A stretch of 64,000 nt of DNA from Bagarius yarrelli. Its lineage: Eukaryota > Chordata > Actinopteri > Siluriformes > Sisoridae. Where the stretch lies: positions 1,174,501-1,238,500 of the forward strand of contig VCAZ01000012.1 in the NCBI GenBank assembly GCA_005784505.1, written 5' to 3'. Within the stretch, counting starts at the first letter, position 1; every line of letters starts with the position of its first letter. Below, in pieces: positions 30,375-40,723 of this stretch. The position numbers were made by a program, and so were the translations under genes. The notes beneath the pieces were generated by a model that worked only from the letters and a program-made list of their open reading frames with translations, was not told the origin of the DNA and did not search any database.

Positions 30375-32098
30375 TGTAGGTATAGTGTGTATGAATCGTC
30401 TGGATGAGATCCTGGCTTTAGTGGACAGCAACTCGGCTCTGATTAACGACAGCAAGTGGGTGGTGCAGAAGTATGTGGAGCGCCCCCTGCTGATCCATGG
30501 CACTAAGTTCGACCTGCGGCAGTGGTTCCTGGTGACAGACTGGAACCCGCTTACCGTGTGGTTCTACCGTGAGTGTTACCTGCGGTTCTCCACGCAGCTC
30601 TACTCCACGCACAACCTGGCTAGGTGAGACAGAGGATTATACACAGACTGAATTACAGCAACACAAAATCGCTCTCCGGTGTACCACAAAAACGCAACAT
30701 CACAGCTGCCTGATTTTTATCCATTTTATGCAAATCAGCACAAACGACAATCCAAATACATCTCAGATGAAATGTTGTTTAACCCTCTGAAAATTGTTTA
30801 CAGAGTAGTTGTAGTCGAGTTATCAGCGTTGTTTATTTCACAGACTACCGATGACTATGTCCTTTCTGTCCTCCAGCTCTGTCCACCTCTGCAACAACTC
30901 GGTTCAGAAGTATTTCCAGCCCAGTGCAGGTCGCGACCCTTCGCTACCTGCTGAGAGCATGTGGTCATGTGGTGAGTTCCGTTCCTGGCTCTCGGCTTCG
31001 GGTCGAGGTGGTCTGTGGGAGGAAGTGGTGTCTCCAGGCATGAGAAGAGCCTTGATCCAGACTCTGCTGACTGCACAGGACACCGTTGAGCCACGCAAAG
31101 CCAGCTTTGAGCTCTACGGAGCAGACTTCCTCCTGGGGAGTGACCTCAAGCCCTGGTTGCTGGAGATAAATGTCAGTCCCACCATGGCCTGCTCTACGGC
31201 CGTCACTGCCCGACTCTGCCCTGCCGTGCAGGAGGACACTCTGCGTGTGGTGCTGGATCGACGCAGTGACCGTAATTCTGACACGGGAGGCTTCCAGCTC
31301 ATTTACAAGCAGGTGAGGTGGTGAAAGGGGACTTTAATTATCATTTATTTAATCCTTAATGTACTCCAAACATCTACTGTTAAACAGCAGGGTGTACAAT
31401 CACCACAAAGAGCTTGATTTATATGTTCTTTTTGAATGGCATGTTATAAAAGTTCTCCTAAAGGTAATGTTCTCTATGTTCTCCTTATGTTTCCTCAGGC
31501 ACCCGTGGAGGTTCCTCAGTATTTAGGTATTAACCTTCTAGTGGAAGGAGCTCAGATCAGACGTCCATGTTCAGCACGTGCTAAAACCTTCACCAGGTCT
31601 CATTACAGATCTTTACAAAAATCCAGACGTGCTCTTCAAACTCACTCTTGTCCTTCAGGCAAGGAGAACCTGTGTAAAGAGGAAAACATGACCTGGCCAC
31701 CTGTCCCTAATGAAAAGCTTATGATGGAACCTTTGCTTGAGAAAAGACGCCCAAGACCAGTCTTACCCTCATTTTCATGTCCTCTGAGTAATCCTTCTGT
31801 CCATCACCATCACATCTCACACACGGACACAAACTATACACCTGTACGCATAGACCCAACACACACTTGCACGCACACCCGCAAGTACAGAACCCAGAGA
31901 CACGTGCTCTCTTTGAAGCGACTAGAACCTTCACTGGAGATCACTCTAAACCCTGGAATCTCAAACAAGGGCTTTAACCACCAGAGCACACACGCTCCGC
32001 TGACACATTTCCGACAGTATGTCTCATTGATCCAGCAGCAAAACCCAGAGAAAGCACCCGCAGCCTCAGGAGACTGTAGAAGACAAACAGAGAAATAA
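23727..32098 (+). CDS. ttll3: Tubulin tyrosine ligase-like 3 (tubulin monoglycylase), complete
   Basis: Twelve coding exons: 23727-23745, 23922-24025, 24855-25011, 26118-26167, 27120-27248, 27342-27456, 27541-27624, 28150-28342, 29253-29401, 30380-30623, 30877-31312 and 31499-32098. Phases fit throughout, giving 759 residues. The TTL domain spans about 300-565. It has the ATP-binding NIWIIKPGAKSRGRG, KWVVQKYVERPLL, KFDLRQWFLVTDWNPLTVWF and ELYGADFLLG...PWLLEINVSPTM, where Glu511 and Asn513 are the expected Mg-ATP ligands. The N-terminal KVFSVQGPYPVIRAGLRARG and the tail start GGFQLIYKQ...VEVPQYLGINLLVEG are TTLL3/TTLL8 hallmarks; the latter favours TTLL3. The enzyme adds the first glycine to side chains on tubulin in cilia and flagella. 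All catalytic motifs look intact. The start exon is the weakest part. TTLL8 is the alternative. Confidence 0.87.
23745..23890. repeat. (CA)n and T/C-rich tract in ttll3 intron 1
   Basis: A CA repeat follows directly on the donor of the start exon (23747-23770). A TTTC-rich tract then runs from about 23790 to 23880. Confidence 0.85.
24340..24380. repeat. (AT)n microsatellite followed by SINE A tail fragment
   Basis: AT repeat at 24343-24380. Positions 24388-24475 carry the family A tail (CTTTCGCCCTTTCAGAGGC; CTCCAGCAGATCCCCGTGAT; GAAT repeats). Confidence 0.8.
24565..24735 (-). mobile_element. Repeat family C fragment, reverse
   Basis: GGAGCAAGAAGGGTTAAGGG, CTTGCTCAAGGACCCAACAG and a degraded head. 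Related copies are at 25225-25415, 39620-39860 and 61210-61385. Confidence 0.55.
24855..25011 (+). CDS. ttll3: ttll3 coding exon 3
   Basis: The exon encodes EKKVFSVQGPYPVIRAGLRA and RGWVERRLP, the conserved N-terminal signature of TTLL3/TTLL8, followed by an acidic, low-complexity linker (ATEENDSSND). Confidence 0.92.
25225..25415 (-). mobile_element. Repeat family C copy
   Basis: It reads GGAGTCAGAGCACAGGGTCA, GCTATGATACAGTGCCCCTG, GAGCAGCTAGGGTTAAGGGT and ACCCAACACTGG. Truncated relatives with the same opening are at 27835-27915, 32620-32735 and 54885-54965. Confidence 0.6.
25457..25576. mobile_element. Palindromic MITE-like element, copy 2
   Basis: It starts TATCAAAAATTTCGAGACAA and has CCAGCAGATGGTATCACAAG in the left arm; the right arm holds AATACCATCTGTTGGTGTC. 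It has the same architecture as 1798-1929 but is more diverged. Confidence 0.55.
25655..25858. mobile_element. Inverted-repeat DNA element (TIR about 50 bp)
   Basis: The left arm GGGGTGGGCAATCCTGGTC...GTCCTGCAAAGTTTAGCTC is mirrored by the right arm GAGCTAAACTTTGCAGGAC...ACCGAGATTGCCCCCCCC. A short centre has two direct repeats of CAACA(T/C)ACTAAGTAAACCTC or a part of it. The ends resemble a very common non-autonomous fish element. Confidence 0.65.
25920..25987. repeat. (AT)n microsatellite
   Basis: Pure AT repeat of about 66 bp in ttll3 intron 3, capable of cruciform extrusion. Confidence 0.95.
26118..27624 (+). CDS. ttll3: ttll3 coding exons 4-7
   Basis: The four exons encode the acidic linker DREDDADDMYNLM, SRLVHHEMTNFYWTTKKDT, QMTNHYVKAEAFTTK, VGLCMSLRNLQWFDSTDPDT, FFPRCYRLAAEDDKQAFI and DDFRRTACTSLLRYIVERAE. 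They align closely with the region in front of the TTL core in TTLL3/8. A small open frame at 27129-27311 is simply exon 5 reading into its intron. Confidence 0.9.
26745..26905 (-). mobile_element. SINE family A copy, reverse
   Basis: CCTAACATACATGTTTTTGG, GGAGGAAACCGGAGAACC and GGGAGAACATGCAAACTCC are family A in reverse. Confidence 0.65.
27690..27800 (-). mobile_element. SINE family A head, reverse
   Basis: GGAGAACATGCAAACTTCAC, AATCGAACCCGGGACTCTCT and GTGAGGCAATAGTGCTAACC. The reverse B box is well kept. Confidence 0.65.
28150..29401 (+). CDS. ttll3: ttll3 coding exons 8-9 (start of TTL domain)
   Basis: Exon 8 (28150-28342) encodes a basic start (NKRNKAQTKRR) and the helical MCQEYLNSLEHCDIDISLEA region. 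Exon 9 (29253-29401) ends with SNIWIIKPGAKSRGRG, the lysine-containing nucleotide-binding motif. The intron between them carries a reverse SINE B at 28638-28830. Confidence 0.92.
28638..28830 (-). mobile_element. SINE family B copy, reverse, in ttll3 intron 8
   Basis: GGTAGACTCCCTTATCTAGA, GGGCCCAACAGTGG and CACCTTAACCACTGAGCTAC. Confidence 0.65.
29405..29610. repeat. GA/GACA-rich tract after ttll3 exon 9
   Basis: A (GA)n, a (GACA)n and a degenerate purine-rich run begin 4 bp after the exon 9 donor. Its complement gives open frames of Ser and Leu that are not genes. Confidence 0.9.
29704..30372. repeat. Long (AT)n tracts and (GT)n in ttll3 intron 9
   Basis: AT repeats at 29707-29763 and 30045-30131, linked by T-rich sequence with many ATATA and GTGTA motifs, then a GT repeat at 30331-30372 that forms the region in front of the exon 10 acceptor. 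Confidence 0.92.
30380..30623 (+). CDS. ttll3: ttll3 coding exon 10 (TTL core)
   Basis: The exon encodes IVCMNRLDEILALV, KWVVQKYVERPLLIHGTKFD and LRQWFLVTDWNPLTVWFYRE, the core of the ATP-grasp fold. The acceptor GCTGTAG follows a (GT)n tract instead of a polypyrimidine tract. Confidence 0.95.
30877..31312 (+). CDS. ttll3: ttll3 coding exon 11 (catalytic end of the TTL domain)
   Basis: The exon encodes SSVHLCNNSVQKYF, KASFELYGADFLLGSDLKPW, LLEINVSPTMACSTAVTARL and GGFQLIYKQ. The EIN triad element is intact. This is the largest internal exon, 436 bp. Confidence 0.95.
31499..32098 (+). CDS. ttll3: ttll3 last exon, C-terminal tail and stop
   Basis: The exon opens with APVEVPQYLGINLLVEGAQI, a conserved TTLL3 piece. 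It then becomes a basic, Ser/Pro/His-rich, probably disordered tail of about 180 residues that differs from mammalian tails. The stop codon is at 32096-32098. Confidence 0.9.
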   Translation, partial: APVEVPQYLGINLLVEGAQIRRPCSARAKTFTRSHYRSLQKSRRALQTHSCPSGKENLCKEENMTWPPVPNEKLMMEPLLEKRRPRPVLPSFSCPLSNPSVHHHHISHTDTNYTPVRIDPTHTCTHTRKYRTQRHVLSLKRLEPSLEITLNPGISNKGFNHQSTHAPLTHFRQYVSLIQQQNPEKAPAASGDCRRQTEK

Positions 32099-32100
32099 TA

Positions 32101-32106
32101 AATAAA
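32101..32106 (+). terminator. ttll3: ttll3 polyadenylation signal AATAAA
   Basis: A canonical AATAAA lies two bases after the stop codon, followed by a T-rich stretch (TTATATTTAACTTCTGTTTG). If used, the 3' UTR would be only about 20-30 nucleotides. Confidence 0.65.
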
Positions 32107-32194
32107 GATATTATATTTAACTTCTGTTTGAGTTCTTGATTTTTAGTCTAATGCTCAGAAATTTGTTCTAAATAAGGTTTAAACACCTGATCAG

Positions 32195-32740
32195 CCAACA
32201 GGGCCGAGGAGGGCTTAGGATGATTCTAAGGGCCCACGTACTTTGTGGGTGCAGAGTAGGTACAGAGTAGGTATTCTTTCATAGAGTCAAAAATTGCTAG
32301 ACGCGCAGCCAAAACTGACAGAAAAAGTAAATACCATATATTATCTCAGTATAGTTGCACATCAAACATTTTAGCCCGCAAGCAAACAGTTACTGTAGAA
32401 CTCGAATTGTGTTGGAAGCATGTATGATCAATTCCTGAGTTCCTTTGCTCTGCTTGTTTTCCCAGCTGTTCCTAACCTACAATACTGCTGAATTCCTGGG
32501 CTAGCTTTGCTCAGTCAATTGGAAGCTGGAAGATAAATGAGGGTGTAGTGGGGACAGACCATGTGAATTCATAATTCCCAGCTTCTGATTGACTGAACAC
32601 ACCTGATGTTTAATGTAAACTCCTTTATTTTGTCACATATACTTTTTTACAGCACAGTGAAATTCTTTTTACGCATCTCCCATCTTAGTAAGTTGGGGGT
32701 CCGAGCACAGGGTCAGCTATGATACAGCACCCCTGGTTTC
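32195..32740. other. Downstream flank of ttll3
   Basis: No gene was seen. At 32195-32260 there is a fragment of a 'GGGCCCTA/GATTCTAAGGGCCCA'-type dispersed repeat that also appears near 25050-25200, 38925-39100 and 46725-46870. A family C fragment is at 32620-32735. Confidence 0.4.
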
Positions 32741-32900
32741 TGTTTCTGTTTGGACAGAGGGTGTTTTGCTCTTGTTTCTGATTGGACAGAGGGTGTTTTG
32801 CTCTTGTTTCTGATTGGACAGAGGGTGTTTTGCTCTTGTTTCTGATTGGACAGAGGGTGTTTTGCTCTTGTTTCTGATTGATCAGAAGGTGAAGGTGTCA
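32738..32900. repeat. 32-bp minisatellite, about 4.5 copies
   Basis: The unit contains GTTTCTGATTGGACAGAGGG followed by TGTTTTGCTCTT. The copies are nearly identical, so the array is young. Degenerate copies continue to about 32990 (GATTGATCAGAAGGTG; GTTTGGTCAGAGGGTGTT). Confidence 0.85.
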
Positions 32901-33309
32901 TGTTTTTGTTTGGTCAGAGGGTGTTGATCTCTTGTTTCCGATTGGTGAGAAGTTGTTAATATCTGGCTGCTTATTGGTCGGAATGTGTTAATTTCCTCTT
33001 TATAACAGCATCTTTAACAACAGTGCTGTAAATCACAGGTTTATATTACATCTCTGGCTATAAAACATTATTATTTCTATAGTAGCAGCTCGTTCACAGG
33101 GACTTAATGTACAGAAACAGAATAAAAAACATAATTGATGTGAAGCGTTCCAGTCCTATGGGCTTTATTACACAACCATTACACCACTATAAGTTTCATA
33201 CGTTTCCTTTAACATCCTGCAGCCAGATGGTTTATTGTCTACTGTAAACAGTTTTTCCCTTCTCTCTCTGTTTTTCCCAGACTATGTAGATCTCTGACTC
33301 AGAAACACA

Positions 33310-33510
33310 GTGAGAATGAGAGAGAGAGCTAACGAGAGAGGGGGAGACAGAGAGAGAGAGACAGGGAGAGAGGGAGACATAGAATGAGAGAAAGAGACAG
33401 AGAAAGACAGAGAGAGGGAGAAGAGAGACAGAGAGAAAGGGAGACAGAGAGACAGAGAGAGAGGGAGAAGAGAGAGAGAGAAAGAAAGAGAGAGAGAGAG
33501 AGAGATCTAC
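33310..33510. repeat. GA-rich tract, about 200 bp
   Basis: Interrupted (GA)n and GAGACA repeats. Confidence 0.9.
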
Positions 33511-33684
33511 AAAGGCAATAAAATGTGTGGGGTTCTTTTGTTTTTGGTGAAAATAAAAGCCAGATGTCTGTAATCGCCATTCGTTCTCTTTAATGTTTGA
33601 CAAATGAGTCAATTTTATCACAGCACAGCATTCATGTGTTTGTAAATGTGTTTAAAATAGAATAAAGAGACAGAACGGCCAGAC

Positions 33685-33871
33685 CAACAGACAGACAGAC
33701 AGACAGACAGACAGAGAGCTATTCTAAGGTCTGTGTATTTGTATACTTTCTGGCTTATAACTCCTCAATCTCTTGTTCTGAGATTTGTCTTATCCTTTCT
33801 TTTGACAGGAGCTTACACAGTGTGTGCGAGTGTGTGTATGTGTGTGTGTGTGTAAGATTGAAAGAGAGAGG

Positions 33872-33904
<33 letters not shown>

Positions 33905-34038
33905 CAAGAAAGATGCCTTTCCTGTATCAATGCTAATAAAAACAGTGTTTATGATATTTGCTTTCTGTTGCTGCTCAAAAATTTGCTCCAAAGTCTCATA
34001 CAGCAAACTCTCATCCAGACCACCGGATCAGTAACACC

Positions 34039-34069
<31 letters not shown>

Positions 34070-34110
34070 ACACAGGGACACAGACAAAGGGACAGGCGAG
34101 GGACTGTAAT
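33685..34110. repeat. Cluster of simple repeats with unique islands
   Basis: (AGAC)n at 33688-33713, GT/GA tracts at 33820-33905, a C run at 34036-34054 and CA at 34055-34074. Unique islands lie between (33720-33815, 33910-34030). Confidence 0.8.
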
Positions 34111-34469
34111 TGAGGAAAGAAAAGAAAGAGAAAACTAATTTCAGTAAATGGGTTTAAAATTAGCCCTTGAGCCTCAGACACACCCTTTGAATACCTACAT
34201 GTCCAGGTGATGAATGACAGCCTGACTTGTTGTGTGTGTGTGTGTGTGTGTATGTAAGCGCAAAAGAGAGAGAGAGAAATAAAGTCTATTTCTATAATTA
34301 TATTAAAGTAAAAGTGAGCCATAACTTACTTTAGCGTGAGCGGTGTGAAAACAGAAAAAACCCTCACAGTTCCATTAAAATGGAAAAAACACCCAGGGGA
34401 TTTAATGGATCAGAAACGAAACCCCCACAGCGCTTTACAACTCAGATAGTCAGATAGATGCTTGTTCAA

Positions 34470-34725
<256 letters not shown>

Positions 34726-35014
34726 TCATCTGTCTTTTGGTCGGTCGGTCTGTTTTAATAAAGTTGCTGCTTCTGATACCACTTTAAAGTTTTTTAGTAG
34801 TTTAGATATGTGTGTGTTGGACAAAGAAAGAAAAAAGAGGGAGTGTGTGTGTGCGTTTGTGTGTGTGTGTGTGTGTGTGTGAGTGAGGGGGGTGAGGGAG
34901 GGGGTGTCTAAGGTGAGGATAAAGGCTGGATGGAGAAGGACAGAAGAAGAAATAAAAGACAAAAGAAAGATAGGAAGAAAGATAGAAAAATAAAAGACAG
35001 AAAAAAGATAGGAA

Positions 35015-35019
35015 GAAAG

Positions 35020-35098
<79 letters not shown>

Positions 35099-35159
35099 GG
35101 ATGGATAGATGGATGGATGGATGGATGGATGGATGGATGGATGGATGGATGGATGGATG

Positions 35160-35221
<62 letters not shown>

Positions 35222-35222
35222 C
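35015..35222. repeat. Compound (GATA)n-(GATG)n-(GATA)n array
   Basis: A symmetrical array: GATA repeats, a middle block of GATG repeats (about 35097-35160), then GATA repeats again. Confidence 0.95.
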
Positions 35223-35604
35223 TTTATAGTTTACCATCCAGCTGTTAATTATTTTCCCGTCTGTCACTCGAACATGCTTTAATGAGCTATTTCAGTTCAG
35301 TCTGTCTTTAATTCACTCTTATTGTATTCACAGGCGTTGGCAAGAAACCCCTCGGGTTCATTCTTTGTAGGTAGCTGAAATCCCAGCAATTGTAATTGAA
35401 TGTCAGTGCATGTACTTATCGCCCGAACAGCCCTCGTTACTGAATCTTGGAGGCAGATGTGGGCTGAAAAGAGCGGGAACAGTGGAGGAAGAAGAACCTC
35501 GAGGAGTCGCATCCGTGTTAATGACATCATTACAGTCTGCTTTTATGCTAATGATTTATCACAGTGTTCTACACCAACATCTGCCCACTCACGCACCATG
35601 ACAT
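35223..35604. other. High-complexity island between two GATA arrays
   Basis: About 380 bp without repeats, open frames supported by splice sites, or known elements. It has homeodomain and octamer-like motifs (CAATTGTAATTGAATG; TTATGCTAATGATTTA). It may be a conserved non-coding element; alignment would be needed. Confidence 0.3.
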
Positions 35605-35783
35605 GCAGATGTGTGTGTGTGTGTGTGTACTACAATTCTATAAAATTCTATCAAATTAATTTATCTTTTAGTAATCTAATAATCTTCATATTATTTACTA
35701 CTTATTGATCATTGTATTCATTAATTTAATTATCATTTTATTCAGCAATATATCAATCTATAGTATTTTTTACTTTTAGTTGT

Positions 35784-36044
<261 letters not shown>

Positions 36045-36344
36045 ACCTCACACCATCAAAGCACTAAACGTCTCTTATTGCAGGAAAAGTTCTCACATTC
36101 TCTCTCTGACAGACACACACTTTCCTTTAGCTTAAGTATTTTGCAGAATTGTATTGTGAATTTATTCCGCAGCACAGACATGTTGAAACGAGTTGATTCA
36201 AAATCTAAGTAGTCTGATGAACACCTCACACGTGAGACAGATGGCCTCCAGGCCTGGATTCCTGATGAGTTCAGATGCTTGGGTGTGGTGCGAGGGTGCG
36301 ACACTGTGTAAGAGTCAGGGAGTCTAAAGGGTTTCATGGAACAC

Positions 36345-39155
36345 CGGGTTTAGAAATAAACACACAACCCTGTTCATCTAGGGTTACCTACAAGTGTGAT
36401 TTTCTCAAAAAAAAAAAGACGTTTTATTTTAAATTAAATGTATAAAAATATATTTTGGCCTATTTATTGTTTTCTGGTTACTAAAAGTGTCATTTCATTA
36501 TTTTAGACCCATTTTATGTATTGTCAATTATATTAATAATTTGGTTCATCGTAAAGGTCTTATAAAGTTAACATAGTTTCAGTTGCTTTAGCTTTTAATA
36601 AGAGTTTTTTAGGATTTATTCGGAAAATCCGCGATTCTCTATAATGTGTAAAAAGCTATAAATAAAGTTACTTTATTTTCATAAGTGTAATGTTAATTTC
36701 TTGCTATTTGTATTTTATTAACAATAATATAGACATGCAAAGTAAATATTTTTTCATTTTTTCATAAGCAAATAACAACAGAATTACTTTAGAATTCACT
36801 TAATTATTCATACAAATATATAAAATATTTACAGATTTTAATTAAAAATTGATAGGACATTTAAAAAAAAAAAAAGAATTCTATTTTTGCCAAATATGAA
36901 GCTCATGAATGTTAAAACTCAGGGCTTTAGTTAAGTGTCTACTTTTAATCTAAATTAAATAATTCAAATAAATAAGCACATTTTATATATAACTTTATAT
37001 ATATATATCTATAAAAAGTTTATGTCATTTTCCTTCTTCTTTGTCTTCTTCTCCTTCTTCTTTATCTTCTTGATCTTCTTCTTGTTCCAAAGCACAAGGG
37101 GAGGGGGTGGGCAGACATTCCGTAACTTTATAACTAAACAATTGGGGGCAGTAAACAACCCCCATCAATCACTCAGTAAATCAAACTGATTTACTGTCAG
37201 CATTCCCAGTTTTTTTTTTCACTTTAACAACATGTACTAAATGTTTATTTCTTTTATAGTAGAGCGATTTGTCAACAAAATACAGTGTTTACAATGTTAA
37301 AAGTTAAGTTTCCTTTATTTGTATAGCGCTTTAACAATAGAGATTGTGTCAAAGCAGCTTAACAGAACCAATTAGTAGAACAGTTTGTCAATACAAAGAC
37401 AATATTAAAGACTCACTAAAACACGCAGTTCAGTCAAGGACTAAAGTTTCATTTTTTTTTTTAGAAATAAACAGACTCATTTTAGCGTAGATGCTGTTCT
37501 ACTGATAATGCAACAAGAACATTGCGTGTTATTGGAAGTGTCCCTGATAATGGATAATAATGAAGTGTGTTATGTGTAAATCAGGTTCAAGAGATGGGAC
37601 TTTAATCTAGATTAAATTTTATGTGTTTACATGTAGCATTCACGTTACTAGCCAAAAAAATTAACATATTAAATGTTTGTTATAGAAATATTTATCTTAT
37701 TATGTTTTATAGAAAATGTATTAATCTAATAATTTTGACTAATCAAATTTATGTGCTATATATGCTTTTTCTACTTTAATAGACAATAGACTGGATGAAG
37801 CTAAAAGAGGACTTCTGTAAGATAATAAATCCACCTTATCAAAAATTACATGTTTAAACTTTTTAAATGTGTATTTTATTAATTATTTTCAATTAGTATT
37901 ATAATATTATATAAAATATATATTCATATAAATTATAAAGATAAAAGTAAGTCAACATAATAATTCCGACTAATCAGATTGAAGGATTGACTCATTGATC
38001 TTTTTCCTTATTAAATATATAAAAAAAACCTCACACTTCTTTTTTTAAAGATATTTTCTGCCTCTATTGAAACTATAGAAAGAGATAGAATGGCAGAGAG
38101 AGAGAGCCGGAATCGAACCTGGGTCACAGCCACTCATGTGGGTGTTGGGGCCTTAACCCACAACACACACCTCTAAGCTAATGCTAAAATATATATATAC
38201 ATCTCTTTCCTTTTTTGTTTGTAACCAGGAAATGTAAAGTAATTATGCAAAAACATGTGCAATCAAATTTTTGGTTGCTACAGAATCTTTTAAACATAAA
38301 GTATAGCAGTATAATGAACCCAAGAGTTCTTTAAAAACCTCTAATAAACCTTTTTTAGCGCAGTGTTTATATTATATTATATATATATTATTAAATGTAT
38401 AATATAGAAATATGATGTCTGTATAATTCAGAAGTGAAGTATCATCTAATTATTTTAGTAAAGCAAAGCTTGCGTGTTAATAAAGGAAACACACAACCAA
38501 AAGCGGAACAGGAATTGTATCAGTTTTTAATAATATGTTTTTGATTATTATAAACTAAACAATGCAAATAATTCTATATTATAAGAAAATTAAGTTTATT
38601 ATAAATATGTAATAGAAACGTATGTACCATAAACAAGCTCATTATTTTACTATGAAACTACAAGAAGAGAAAAGGAAAACTCCCCTGCTCTAAAAAGCCG
38701 GGTTTCGATGTGCAGGTTGTAATAGTGTTTTGCAATTATTGCTTGTCAGACTGTATAATCATGATCCCCATGTCATACTGTAAGATGTCAGACTGGATGA
38801 CAGTCAAGATGCAGAAAAAATGGAGGCACACAAGGAGAAAAATAGATTGCAAGGGGCATTCATTGGCTGTCTGTGGACACGAGAAGCGAATGATGAAGAA
38901 AACAGTGTTTAGCCTAGGAATGGGCGCCACTAGCAATTTTGGGCCCTATGAAAGAATATGAGGTTGGGCCCTCCCGCCACACCTATTTCCTACCAAACAT
39001 ACTATTACATTACAGCTAATACTGTCGCTATTAATAGAACTGATCTCTGGGGGACCAGAAAGTGTGTGGGGTATTAGAATCATCCCAATTTTCCTCTAGC
39101 GGTGCCTCTGAGCATAGAATTATAGGAAGATTTTAAGATACAAAAGACTAAAGAC
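36345..39155. other. AT-rich intergenic region between ttll3 and col7a1
   Basis: No exon was recognised. Contents seen: a tail of the 'TTTGTATAGCGCTTTAACAA' repeat at 37310-37390, a SINE head fragment near 38100-38175 (AATCGAACCTGGGTCACAGC), and a 'GGGCCC' type repeat at 38925-39100. Confidence 0.5.
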
Positions 39156-39157
39156 TG

Positions 39158-39480
39158 GGGGAAATGCTAGCACAGTGGTTAACGTGTTAAACCGCTAATT
39201 GGAAAATTGGGTTTCCTAGCACCACCGCACTCTCACTGCTGGGCCTCAAAGCAAGGCCCTTAACCCCTCTAATTGCGCAGTTGTATAAAAGAGATAAATG
39301 TAAGTTGCTTTGGAATAAGGGCATCTGCCAAATGCCGTAAATGTATATGTAAAATCGCACAGTGTAAGCCAGACATTAGCTATCTATTTAATCGACATGG
39401 GGGGGGACATGGGGCGCAGTGGTTGAGGCGTTGGAATGCTAACCAGAAGATCATGGGTTCCGAATTTGAAATCAGAATTC
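39158..39480 (+). mobile_element. SINE family B copy and a second B head fragment
   Basis: A full copy at 39158-39345 (CACAGTGGTTAACGTGTTAA; CAAAGCAAGGCCCTTAACCC; TTGCTTTGGAATAAGGGCAT) is followed by a head fragment (GGGGCGCAGTGGTTGAGGCG; CAGAAGATCATGGGTTCC). Confidence 0.65.
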
Positions 39481-39559
39481 GATTTTTATTCGGCAAGTAT
39501 GTGTAGACACACAAGGAATTTGTTGTGGTTTTTAGAGTTCTTGGTACATGCAACATACA

Positions 39560-39561
39560 TA

Positions 39562-39614
<53 letters not shown>

Positions 39615-39615
39615 C
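39560..39615. repeat. (CA)n(TA)n microsatellite
   Basis: CA repeat merging into TA repeat at 39598. Confidence 0.95.
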
Positions 39616-39619
39616 TATT

Positions 39620-39860
39620 CAACTTCATTGTCATTGTGAAAGGTACGTGTACGGAGCCAATGAAATGCATTTTTCATATATCCCATCTTGGTAGGTTGGG
39701 GGTCAGAGCGCAGGGTCAGCTGGAGCAGGAAGGGTTAAGGGTCTTGCTCAAGGACCCAACAGTGGTTGGCTTGCCGGCGATGGGGTTTGAACCCGAGTGT
39801 TTCTGGTCTTCAGATCAGCAAATTAGCACCTTAACCAATTTGATGGTTAAGGTGCATTAC
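39620..39860 (-). mobile_element. Repeat family C, near full length
   Basis: It runs TTCATTGTCATTGTGAAAGG, GCCAATGAAATGCATTTTTC, GGGGTCAGAGCGCAGGGTCA, GTTAAGGGTCTTGCTCAAGG and CAACAGTGGTTGGCTTGCC, then a reverse tRNA-like box (GGGGTTTGAACCCGAGTG). The opposite orientation is seen at 61210-61385. Confidence 0.65.
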
Positions 39861-40379
39861 ATGCATACCAACATACATACCTACATACAAGACATTAATT
39901 GTGATTTGGAGCAGAATTATGTACCGGTTGTGGCTTGCTCATCATACAGTTGTGTAAATAAATAAATTAGGGGTGTTTGTCTGTTTTAGCTGTTTATGAT
40001 GGATATGGCATGTAAGAAAAAAAGCTGTTCTGGGTAAGGGTGTTTTACTGTCAGACTTATTTTATTTCATTATGGATTTTGTGGATTATGTGCAAACATG
40101 TTTGAAGTTTGTGTGTTTCTGTAGGAATGCATTATAATAAGCATATTTACATTTACATTAAAATTTTTGTAGGTTTATGGTTTGGTATAAATTTGCTGTT
40201 AATCTGAGCAACAACGCAGTTTTATTGCAATTTTATTATAATTTTTAATTTATTTTTTATTTTTTTTAGTAGTAAATATCGAAGGAATAAAAACACGCTC
40301 ATAAAACATAATTTAATTGTAAGTTTATGCTAATTTATTCTAATTCTTTATTCCTTCCTTTACCTGAGAGAAAAGCGCG

Positions 40380-40450
40380 GGAATCCGACGTAATTGACGT
40401 TCCTTCTCTTTGATTGGCTGAGGTGTAAATAAGGCGGGAGCGTCGTCAGG
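40380..40450 (+). promoter_or_regulatory. col7a1: Candidate col7a1 promoter
   Basis: An inverted CCAAT box (GATTGGCTGA, 40412-40421) precedes a TATA-like GTAAATAAGG by about 10 bp. GACGT half sites lie just upstream. The segment opens the only GC-rich stretch in the region and precedes a good splice donor at 40724. Confidence 0.45.
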
Positions 40451-40723
40451 GACACAGAAATGATCCCTAAAGGAAAAAAGGAGGAGGAGAAGGAGGGGAG
40501 AGCAGCAGCTGCAGGCACACGGACAAGTCTGAACTGTAGTCCCGGATCGAGAAACAGCGGTGCTGCTGAAAAAGATCGGTTTATATGAAGCTTAAAACGG
40601 CATTCTGAAGTTTCTGCAGGAGGAAAAAACCCGCTAGCTGGATGCTAATGGGCGCGCGAGAGCCTCGGTGTTTCGGTCACCTGTGAGGGGATTTTACTTC
40701 AGGAAGTTCTGCAGCTTTAACAG
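40451..40723 (+). other. col7a1: Candidate non-coding first exon of col7a1
   Basis: GC-rich sequence ending in TTAACAG followed by GTAAAT. The next exon on this strand with a coding frame starts at 51580 after an acceptor TTTGCGCAG and carries the col7a1 start codon seven bases in. The link between the two is inferred. The exon holds two upstream open frames, a 42-codon one at 40460-40588 (MIPKGKKEEEKEGRAAAAG...) and a 14-codon one at 40642-40686. Confidence 0.45.

Noticed and set aside
30855..31302. Minus-strand open frames under the ttll3 catalytic exon
   Set aside because: Shadow frames of the conserved plus-strand exon.
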